Assembly: GCA_903923345.1 (NCBI GenBank)
Contig: CAIXXI010000203.1
Span: forward strand, 1-7,988
Reading direction: 5' to 3'
Length of the DNA stretch: 7,988 nucleotides
Source: an uncultured Burkholderiales bacterium
GTDB taxonomy: Bacteria > Pseudomonadota > Gammaproteobacteria > Burkholderiales > Burkholderiaceae_E
The notes beneath the pieces were generated by a model. The model worked only from the letters and a program-made list of their open reading frames with translations, did not search any database and had not been told where the DNA came from. Each line of letters begins with the position of its first letter. Within the stretch, counting starts at the first letter, position 1. Shown piece by piece: positions 1 to 5,693 of the stretch. Made by a program: the position numbers and the translations under genes.

Positions 1-674
1 GTTTGACGCTGTTCGTTCTGTCGGTCATTGCGCTGGCATGGACCCCGCTGGCGCGTGCCAACAGCGACCCGATCCGGGGATTTGTCGAGCGCAACCTGCC
101 TGCCTCGGCAGCGCCTTCGGGCGGACGCATCGAGGTCAGCGTCGGATCGCTTGACCCCAGGCTGCAATTGGCGCCCTGTCAGCGGGTTGAGCCTTATCTG
201 CTGCCGGGCACCCGGCTGTGGGGCCGCACCTCGATCGGCGTGCGATGCATCGAGGGCGCCAACTGGACAGTGACCCTGCCGGTCACGGTGACGATTCGCG
301 GCATGGCGGTGGTCGCATCCGAGCCGCTGGCCGCAGGCAATTCTGCAGCAATCAATGCGGTGCGGATCGAAGAGGCCGAGCTGACCCGCGAGACCGGCAC
401 ACCGATCACCGACCCCGCCCAGCTTCAGGGCAAGACCCTGATGCGGGGGGTGGCCGCAGGCCAGGTGCTGCGGATGGAATACTTCAGATCGACACCGAGC
501 GTGGCGGTGGGCGATCCGGTTCGCATCGACATGATCGGTCGCGGATTTCTGATCCAGGCGGAGGGACAGGCGCTTGCAGCAGGCTCAGAAGGGCAGCCCC
601 TCAGGGTGCGAACCGAAAGCGGCCGAATCGTTGCCGGCGTTTTGCGTGGACGAACGGTCGAGATCAGGATATGA
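1..674 (+). CDS. flgA: FlgA, flagellar P-ring assembly chaperone (5' end outside the window)
   Basis: FlgA is the periplasmic chaperone needed to polymerise FlgI into the P ring around the rod. The visible 223 residues begin inside a hydrophobic signal-peptide core and pass a plausible cleavage site (LARA before NSDP, about residue 19). An N-terminal domain follows with two cysteines (about 59 and 82), spaced as in FlgA proteins that form a disulfide. Next come a SAF-like segment (about 103-162) and the C-terminal beta domain (about 167-223), with the family pattern of a GDPVRI strand, a Gly-rich turn and a final SGRIVAGVLRGRTVEI strand. A TTG at base 3 could be read as a start, but the signal peptide then has no basic N-region, so the true start probably lies upstream. 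The stop is TGA at 672-674. flgM follows after 121 bp with its own promoter. Identification is firm; the start is unknown. Confidence 0.92.
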   Translation, partial: LTLFVLSVIALAWTPLARANSDPIRGFVERNLPASAAPSGGRIEVSVGSLDPRLQLAPCQRVEPYLLPGTRLWGRTSIGVRCIEGANWTVTLPVTVTIRGMAVVASEPLAAGNSAAINAVRIEEAELTRETGTPITDPAQLQGKTLMRGVAAGQVLRMEYFRSTPSVAVGDPVRIDMIGRGFLIQAEGQALAAGSEGQPLRVRTESGRIVAGVLRGRTVEIRI

Positions 675-723
675 GCGGTATTGCCAATATCAGGGTGTGT
701 GACGGAGTTGGCGCCTGCAGTCC

Positions 724-750
724 TCAAGTCAGGCTCATCCCGGACGATAA
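724..750 (+). promoter_or_regulatory. Predicted sigma-28 (FliA) promoter of flgM
   Basis: TCAAGTCA at 724-731 is followed by an 11-base spacer and GACGATAA at 743-750. Against the enterobacterial FliA consensus (TAAAGTTT, 11 bases, GCCGATAA) this matches 5 of 8 and 7 of 8 positions with the exact spacing. It lies in the flgA-flgM gap, about 45 bases before the flgM start, so the mRNA leader would be about 40 nt. It suggests flgM and flgN are transcribed by FliA, giving feedback control. This is inferred from sequence only. Confidence 0.75.
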
Positions 751-783
751 TGAGTCCATGGGGCAGCGTGATTCCGTCCCCGC

Positions 784-790
784 AGGAGAA
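784..790 (+). promoter_or_regulatory. Ribosome binding site of flgM
   Basis: AGGAG at 784-788 lies 7 bases before the ATG at 796. Another ATG at 791 is in a different frame and too close to the site, so the site selects 796 as the start. Confidence 0.7.
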
Positions 791-795
791 ATGCA

Positions 796-1134
796 ATGAA
801 GATCGGACCTCAAGTTCCGGCTGGTCCTTCCTCACCGGGTGGCACCGATGGCGTTCGTCAAGACGGCAAAACCACCGGCGCGGAACGTGCCCAGTCGACC
901 AAGCCCGCCGAGGCGTCGGCCAACCCGTCCAACCTCGACCGAGTGTCACTGTCGGGCGCAGCACCCGGATTGGCCACCGAGCCGGTGACCGTTCCCTTCG
1001 ACCAGAAGAAAGTCGAGGAAGTGCGCAGGGCCATTCAGGAAGGCCGCTTCCCGGTGGATGCCAAGCGGGTCGCCGATCAGTTGCTCGCCGACACTCGGGA
1101 CCTGCTCGGCTCGCAAGGCGCGAACAAGCCGTGA
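796..1134 (+). CDS. flgM: FlgM, anti-sigma-28 factor
   Basis: FlgM binds FliA (sigma-28) and blocks late flagellar transcription until the finished hook-basal body exports it. The 112-residue product begins MKIG, as many FlgM proteins do, and has a Ser/Gly/Pro/Ala-rich, probably disordered N-terminal half. The conserved sigma-binding half runs from about residue 46 (NLDRVSLS) through FDQKKVEEVRRAI (68-80), EGRFPVDAKRVADQLL (82-97) and a final short helix. The length is close to the usual 95-110 residues. The ATG at 796 is supported by an upstream AGGAG. A predicted sigma-28 promoter precedes the gene. The stop codon overlaps the GTG start of the flgN-like gene, so the two are probably translationally coupled. 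Its target FliA is encoded about 1.8 kb away on the opposite strand. Confidence 0.95.
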   Translation: MKIGPQVPAGPSSPGGTDGVRQDGKTTGAERAQSTKPAEASANPSNLDRVSLSGAAPGLATEPVTVPFDQKKVEEVRRAIQEGRFPVDAKRVADQLLADTRDLLGSQGANKP

Positions 1135-1520
1135 ATTCCGGCGTGACCGCCCGTCCTGAAGTCGCATCCGAGGATGCGCCCGGGCGCGCACTCGCCTCTC
1201 TGGAAGCCTTGCTGGACGCGCAACGCACGGCGCTGGTCGGTGGCGACCTCGAGGCCATCCGCTCGACTCAAACCCGCATCCATGCGCTTTTGGTCAATCC
1301 TGGCTGGCAGCGCGAAGTCTCCAGAATGCAGTCGCCAGATCGTTTGCGCCAGGCCATGCACTCGGTTGCAATCAACGCTCAACTCGCATCGCGAGGCGAG
1401 AGCGCAGCACTGCGCGGCCTCAATGCCCTGAGCCGTTCTCCCGCCTTGTATGGTGCTGGCGGGTCGATGATGAAAGGTCTCGGCGGCGCCCACCGCAGCG
1501 GGCGCGGGCTTTCCGCCTGA
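1131..1520 (+). CDS. flgN: FlgN-like flagellar export chaperone
   Basis: FlgN is the cytosolic chaperone that delivers the hook-filament junction proteins FlgK and FlgL to the export gate. The 129-residue product is mostly helical. Its N-terminal helix (about 18-36, LASLEALLDAQRTALVGGD) fits the family pattern of a leucine-rich helix with a short acidic turn. After a second helix there is an RxLNALSRSPALYGAGG segment (about 95-111), similar to the end of other FlgN proteins. The tail is Gly/Ser-rich. The proposed GTG start at 1131 overlaps the flgM stop (GTGA), with an AAGGCG upstream at 1115-1120; a GTG at 1143 is the alternative. The same frame stays open upstream to 681, but that part overlaps flgM and is not used. 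FlgN proteins diverge strongly, so the call rests partly on its place directly after flgM. Confidence 0.82.
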   Translation: MNSGVTARPEVASEDAPGRALASLEALLDAQRTALVGGDLEAIRSTQTRIHALLVNPGWQREVSRMQSPDRLRQAMHSVAINAQLASRGESAALRGLNALSRSPALYGAGGSMMKGLGGAHRSGRGLSA

Positions 1521-1527
1521 TTCGCGC

Positions 1528-2886
1528 TCAGAACTGATACGCGATCCGCAGTCCACCCCAGTGTCGGCCCTGAACGGTGATCGGCGCTGACAGGTCCTTC
1601 ATCAGCGCAAACTGCCCGCCCCCCATGTCGCGACGGTAGGTCTGCAACAGAAATGGGCGGGTGCTGCGAGCAGCGGCCAGCCCGGTTCGATCCTGAAACA
1701 GCCGACGATTGCGGCAGTGGGCGGCATTCCAGATCGGATCACTGCCCTGTGGACGTGAAAATTGATGGTTGTGCGTGGGCAGGTAACCGTTTCGATCGAC
1801 CGCCGCGCAGAACACGACCCTGGGCAGAGTCGCCACCACAGCCTCCTGCAATTCGGGCAACAAGCGATCCGCGAGCGGCAGGAACCGGGTTGTGTACTGG
1901 ACCGGATTGCTACCGGTCACCGGCTGATAGCGCTCATCGAACAACTCATCCAGCGTGAGATGCCCGGCGGTCACCGCCTGCTCGAAAAGCGCCGAGATTT
2001 CCCGGGCCATTTCGATGCCTCGTTCGATGTAGGGTGTGTCCACAGTCTGCACCCCGCATGAAGCGGTGAGCTCGATCATCGATTCCGACACGCCCAGCAT
2101 GGCACCGGTTCGCTCCCGAGCGCCGGCCAGCGAGCGCGCCGTCTGATCGACCTGAGACGACAAGGCACGCACCGACTCAAGCACGGATGCACAGCTCGAC
2201 ACGTTCTGCGAAGCAGCCACGGAGATCTCACCCGCAGCTGCCTCGGCGCGACCCAGTGCCGCATGAAACGCACTGTCTGTGCCCGCATCATTGCGGATCT
2301 CGCGGGAGAGTTCGTCGATGCGCCGGTCCAGCTGAGTGACCGTGCCCATGATCAGCTTGGACGACTGCTCGACCTTGGCGGCCAGATCCTTGACGGCATC
2401 GGCCACCACCGCGAAACCGCGCCCGGCATCGCCGGCACGCTTGGCCTCGACCGATGCATTGAATGCGACCAGGCGGGTCTGAAGTGCAATCTGGGTGATT
2501 TCGGCGGCGGCCTGCGAGACCTCCCGCAGTGTCTGCATGGCACCCGCCACACCCTGTCCGACACCGACCACAGCCTCTCGAGCCTCATGAACCGCCTTGC
2601 GATTCGCCTCAGCGGCGTGCGCAATCGACTGGTTGGCCGTGTGAATGCCGTCCATGTCGGACGACAACTGACGGCAGCCCTGGCTCTGCAGATCACCGGT
2701 GGCGGCCAGGTCATCGATGACGCCGCTGACCTCAGCCGCCTCGCGGCCAAGCGAGCCTGCCAGCCGGGCCACCTGGATGAGCTGGCTTGAATCCAGCTCG
2801 CTCACTGGGGGCGCTGCAGCCCCGTCTGCCGGGACGATCGCGACCCGGGTGGTGCCGCGTACTTTTCGGATCAAAGAGGGAATCAT
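1528..2886 (-). CDS. Soluble methyl-accepting chemotaxis-like protein with C-terminal sensor domain
   Basis: The 452-residue product has no membrane segment and no HAMP domain, so it is probably cytoplasmic. Residues about 33-275 form a long helical hairpin of the MCP signalling type. Its tip (about 129-168) reads IALQTRLVAFN, VEAKRAGDAGRGFAVVADAVKDLA, clearly related to the canonical IAxQTNLLALN, IEAARAGE, GRGFAVVAxEVRxLA. The glutamate and arginine of the VEAKRAG block, both important in MCP tips, are kept. Residues about 283-452 form a separate globular domain (motifs GYLPTHN 367-373, CRNRRLF 391-397, RPFLLQTYRRDMGGG 410-424, RHWGGLR 441-447). I recall similar C-terminal domains, probably Cache/PAS-like, in other soluble proteobacterial MCPs. 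The ligand is unknown. The ATG at 2886 is 23 bp after fliA and lacks a strong ribosome site, suggesting coupling. The frame is open upstream into fliA, but a start there is unlikely. Confidence 0.85.
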   Translation of the reverse strand: MIPSLIRKVRGTTRVAIVPADGAAAPPVSELDSSQLIQVARLAGSLGREAAEVSGVIDDLAATGDLQSQGCRQLSSDMDGIHTANQSIAHAAEANRKAVHEAREAVVGVGQGVAGAMQTLREVSQAAAEITQIALQTRLVAFNASVEAKRAGDAGRGFAVVADAVKDLAAKVEQSSKLIMGTVTQLDRRIDELSREIRNDAGTDSAFHAALGRAEAAAGEISVAASQNVSSCASVLESVRALSSQVDQTARSLAGARERTGAMLGVSESMIELTASCGVQTVDTPYIERGIEMAREISALFEQAVTAGHLTLDELFDERYQPVTGSNPVQYTTRFLPLADRLLPELQEAVVATLPRVVFCAAVDRNGYLPTHNHQFSRPQGSDPIWNAAHCRNRRLFQDRTGLAAARSTRPFLLQTYRRDMGGGQFALMKDLSAPITVQGRHWGGLRIAYQF

Positions 2887-2909
2887 CTGAACACACCATC
2901 CAGCCCGGG

Positions 2910-3623
2910 CTACCAGCCCTTGAGTTTCGAACGCAGCCGCGACACGGCCTGCGCATGCAACTGACATACCCGAGACTCGGTCACACCCAGTACGGCACCG
3001 ATCTCCTTGAGGTTCATATCGTGCTCGTAATACATGCCCATCACCTGCTTCTCCCGCTCAGGCAGGTTTTCAATTGCAGCAATCAGCGCGCCCTTGAAGC
3101 GGGTGTCGCCCAGAACATTCGAGGGCTCGGAACGGTCGTCGCCAAGATGGCGATCCAGAAAGCTGTCTTCAGACTCGGGACCACTGAGCTCATCGAGATA
3201 GACCAGCTGCGCGCCGCGGGCCTCGCCCAGCAACTGCTGATAATCCGTCAGATTCAATCCCATTTCGGCCGCGACTTCGACCTCGTTAGCTGAACGCTTG
3301 AGGCGCTGCTCGACCGCATGGATCGCAGTATCGATGCTGCGCTGGCTGCGTCGCACCGAGCGTGGCAGCCAGTCGCCGCCGCGAAGCTCATCAAGCATCG
3401 CCCCGCGGATGCGCTGGGTGGCGAAGGTCTCGAACTGTGCACCATGGCCGGTTTCGTATCGGCTGAGTGCATCCATGAGGCCAATCATCCCCGCCTGCAC
3501 CAGATCATCCAGCTCGACATTCGAGGGCAGCCTCGCAATCATCTGTGATGCCAGCTTGCGCACCAGCGGTGCGTAATGCTTGACGGCAGCCGAGCGATCA
3601 AGGGTTCCGCGCGCGGTGTACAT
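2910..3623 (-). CDS. fliA: FliA, RNA polymerase sigma-28 factor for flagellar genes
   Basis: FliA directs RNA polymerase to late flagellar and chemotaxis promoters. The 237-residue product matches the usual length (E. coli FliA is 239). Region 2 spans about 16-92 and includes LDDLVQAGMIGLMDALSRYE, FETFATQRIRGAMLDELR and DWLPRSVRR, the core-binding and -10 recognition parts. Region 3 follows at about 93-150. Region 4 (about 185-235) contains LPEREKQVMGMYYE and a helix-turn-helix, NLKEIGAVLGVTESRVCQLH, for -35 recognition. The start at 3623 is chosen because AAGGAAGG (3631-3638) lies 7 bases upstream. An earlier in-frame GTG at 3653 would add 10 residues overlapping flhG without family support. 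The ribosome site overlaps the flhG stop, suggesting coupling. FlgM, its inhibitor, is encoded in the convergent set. Confidence 0.97.
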   Translation of the reverse strand: MYTARGTLDRSAAVKHYAPLVRKLASQMIARLPSNVELDDLVQAGMIGLMDALSRYETGHGAQFETFATQRIRGAMLDELRGGDWLPRSVRRSQRSIDTAIHAVEQRLKRSANEVEVAAEMGLNLTDYQQLLGEARGAQLVYLDELSGPESEDSFLDRHLGDDRSEPSNVLGDTRFKGALIAAIENLPEREKQVMGMYYEHDMNLKEIGAVLGVTESRVCQLHAQAVSRLRSKLKGW

Positions 3624-3630
3624 CGTTGAT

Positions 3631-3638
3631 CCTTCCTT
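3631..3638 (-). promoter_or_regulatory. Ribosome binding site of fliA
   Basis: On the minus strand AAGGAAGG is placed 7 bases before the ATG at 3623. It touches the flhG stop codon (3638-3640), so ribosomes finishing flhG could re-initiate on fliA. This decides the fliA start. Confidence 0.7.
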
Positions 3639-4300
3639 CAATGCGACAGACACGAGGCCCTCCCGAGTGAACGCTTGCAGGCCCAGTCAGCCAGATCGTC
3701 CGCCAGACGCCGATAGCCCCCGGGGACGGACGCTGCAGGCGCTGTGCCGCCGAACGCCAGATCAATGCCCAGAAACCGTGATGCGGCCTGAGCCAGTCGT
3801 TCGTGGCCACTGAGGGCCGAAGCGGTGGAACTGCCTCGTTCGAACAGGGTACACACCTCTCGCACCGATCCAAAGCCGACCATCGCCTTGATGCGAGCAT
3901 AGGCGGTCGCAATCGCTTCAGGTCCGGCGCCGGCCAGCACCACTGCTTCGCTCACCGGCAGATTCAAGCCTCTCACCAGCCTGCGGTCATCGACCGCCAC
4001 CAGCGTCAGATCGACCTGTTCACACACTGAATCCAGCAAACGCAGATCGGGGCCAAGTTGCAGGGTGTGGCGAGCCATCAGGCCGTTGCGATGACGCCCC
4101 GAAGCGAGTTGCATGATCTCCAGATCGAAATCGCTCACCAGCGCCACACGCAGTCCACCATCGGCCAGCGACTGAGCCAGCCTCGATACGAAGCCAGGAT
4201 GCTCTCCGGCACCGGCCACCGGAAGCAGCCGACCGCCGGCGGCATTCATCGAGCGGCGCAGACCGCTGGCCTGATCCTGACCGTGATCAAGCATGTGCAT
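3638..4300 (-). CDS. flhG: FlhG-like (FleN/MinD-type) flagellar number regulator, divergent, without Walker A motif
   Basis: FlhG is normally a MinD-type ATPase that limits flagellar number and stimulates the GTPase of FlhF. This 220-residue product sits exactly where FlhG is expected, between flhF and fliA. Its N-terminus carries DQASGLRR (9-16), the motif FlhG uses to activate FlhF. The Rossmann-like fold is traceable: GGRLLPVAG (strand 1, 22-30), a helix with LAQSLADGGLRVALVSD (41-57), SEAVVLAGAGPEAIATAYARIKAM (117-140, resembling the MinD segment with TAYALIK) and RLAQAASRFLGIDLAFGG (168-185). Where KGGVGKT should be, the sequence reads AGEHPGF (31-37): no lysine and no P-loop. It is also shorter than typical FlhG (about 270-300 residues). 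The start may be ATG 4300 or ATG 4294; 4300 is preferred because GGA lies 6 bases upstream. It overlaps the flhF end by 14 bp. It may retain only the FlhF-activating role. Confidence 0.8.
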   Translation of the reverse strand: MHMLDHGQDQASGLRRSMNAAGGRLLPVAGAGEHPGFVSRLAQSLADGGLRVALVSDFDLEIMQLASGRHRNGLMARHTLQLGPDLRLLDSVCEQVDLTLVAVDDRRLVRGLNLPVSEAVVLAGAGPEAIATAYARIKAMVGFGSVREVCTLFERGSSTASALSGHERLAQAASRFLGIDLAFGGTAPAASVPGGYRRLADDLADWACKRSLGRASCLSH

Positions 4301-5693
4301 TCTCAGTCCGGTTGGAGGAGGCAACACCGAATACCGTCGGCAGGCTCTCCTCTTCGAGCCCGAATGCACCTGCGCGCCCGCCATGCAGTGCGCGGCGCAG
4401 CAGCTTGTCGGCATCGGCCTGTTGCCAGTCTTCCGGAACACGTTGACCATCACACATGCCCAGAAGCGGCAAGCGATGTCGCAGCAGACAATCGATCGCA
4501 CCACCCAGACGGGCGGCCTCATCGAGCTTGGTCAGGATCACGCCATCGGCCTGGGACGCCTGATACGCACTCAGGGATTCGTCGATCGACTCAGCCTGGG
4601 CGGCACAACTGGCCACCACCACGTGACGCACTTGCGCGCGCGGCAGCATCGACAGCAGGTTCCCGATGCGCTCATCGCGATGTCCCATGCCCACGGTATC
4701 GATCAGCACGAGTTGGCGACTGTCGCGCAGCCTGAGCAGGTCATGCAAGGCCTCTGCATCGTGGGCCACATGCACCGGCACGTTCAGAATGCGCCCGAAA
4801 GCACGCAACTGATCATGTGCCCCGAGCCGATAGGTATCGACTGTGATCAGGGAAACCGATTTCGGCCCATAGCGCAGGACCTGCTGCGCAGCGATCTTGG
4901 CAGTCGTCGTGGTCTTACCCACGCCGGTCGGCCCGATCAAGGCAAACACACCACCGGATTCAAAGGTTTCAAGTTGCGGTACGCAACGCAGATTTCGAGC
5001 CAGCACTTTGGACAACCACACGGTGGCCTGCGCAATCGAATAGTCGGCGGGCAGCCGGCTGACCACCGAGCGGGCGAGCTTCAATGAGAAGCCCGCTTCC
5101 ACCATCGTTCGCAGCAACTGGGCCTGGATGGGGCTGCGTGCCACCTCATCGAACCAGCGCATCGAATCAAACTGATTCGAGATCAGGCTCTTGAGTGACT
5201 GCAACTCGGCCATCAATGCATCCGAAGACGGACCCGACGCAATGGCGGCGGGCGCAGGCGCACGGCTGATCGGAGCCGCAGCCGAAGGATGGGTCACTTT
5301 TGCACGCGGCGAGGCAATCGGCGCGCGGGCTGCGACCGCCTCGGGGGCAGGCGCTTCGGTCTGACGCCCACGCTCTCGCAGCCGCTGGCGCACATAATCC
5401 TGGAAGGAGACGGTGCTCATTGGAGGGGGCGTCCGACCGTTCTGAACCGGAGCGGTCGCAGCCTGCAACACCGACTCCTCGAGCGACATCTCGTCGAGGC
5501 TCGGCGCAAACAGGGTCGGCGGATTGTCGAATGAATTGGGCAACTCACCGTCACCGCCGGGCACAGCCGCCAGCATCTCGACACCCTCGGCGCAGGGCCG
5601 GTTCGCAAGGACCAGCGCGTCCGGGCCGAGTTCCTCGCGCAGCATCCGCATTGCGTCGCGCGCGGTTCTGCCGATGAATCGCTTGACATTCAT
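4287..5693 (-). CDS. flhF: FlhF, SRP-type GTPase controlling flagellar placement
   Basis: FlhF is a signal-recognition-particle-family GTPase that marks the site of flagellar assembly, usually a pole, and is stimulated by FlhG. In the 468-residue product, residues 1-30 (MNVKRFIGRTARDAMRMLREELGPDAL region) match the N-terminal B domain. An Ala/Pro-rich linker follows (about 112-155), then an N domain of helices (about 156-245). The G domain carries G1 GPTGVGKT (254-261), G2 DTYRLGAHDQL (286-296), G3 DTVGMGHRD (332-340) and G4 TKLDEA (388-393), followed by GQRVPEDW (417-423), so the GTPase looks intact. The ATG at 5693 overlaps the flhA stop by 4 bp (ATGA) and has GGAGAGG upstream, so the start is well supported. 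The 3' end overlaps flhG. Confidence 0.97.
   Translation of the reverse strand: MNVKRFIGRTARDAMRMLREELGPDALVLANRPCAEGVEMLAAVPGGDGELPNSFDNPPTLFAPSLDEMSLEESVLQAATAPVQNGRTPPPMSTVSFQDYVRQRLRERGRQTEAPAPEAVAARAPIASPRAKVTHPSAAAPISRAPAPAAIASGPSSDALMAELQSLKSLISNQFDSMRWFDEVARSPIQAQLLRTMVEAGFSLKLARSVVSRLPADYSIAQATVWLSKVLARNLRCVPQLETFESGGVFALIGPTGVGKTTTTAKIAAQQVLRYGPKSVSLITVDTYRLGAHDQLRAFGRILNVPVHVAHDAEALHDLLRLRDSRQLVLIDTVGMGHRDERIGNLLSMLPRAQVRHVVVASCAAQAESIDESLSAYQASQADGVILTKLDEAARLGGAIDCLLRHRLPLLGMCDGQRVPEDWQQADADKLLRRALHGGRAGAFGLEEESLPTVFGVASSNRTENAHA

Noticed and set aside
681..1130. Upstream extension of the flgN frame, open to 681
   Set aside because: It runs through flgM in another frame, gives a low-complexity product without FlgN similarity, and the GTG at 1131 overlapping the flgM stop is a better start.
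425..1258. Long minus-strand open frame opposite flgA and flgM
   Set aside because: It covers two clearly recognised genes and their promoter; the product is Arg/Ser/Pro-rich, typical of a GC-driven shadow frame.
1486..1505. Possible terminator hairpin near the end of flgN (GCGCCC and GGGCGC with an 8-base loop)
   Set aside because: It has only 6 bp of stem, lies inside flgN, and has no T-run on either strand, so it does not look like an intrinsic terminator.
2887..2967. In-frame upstream extension of the chemoreceptor-like gene into fliA
   Set aside because: It would overlap the 3' end of fliA by nearly 60 bases and adds a sequence with no MCP features; the ATG at 2886 is simpler.
3456..3463. 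GCCGATAC on the minus strand within fliA, resembling a sigma-28 -10 element
   Set aside because: No matching -35 element lies 11 bases upstream, and the bases encode a conserved part of FliA region 2.
4293..5087. Plus-strand open frame of 264 codons opposite flhF
   Set aside because: It lies antisense to the conserved FlhF GTPase domain and encodes a His/Gln-rich product with no recognisable motif.
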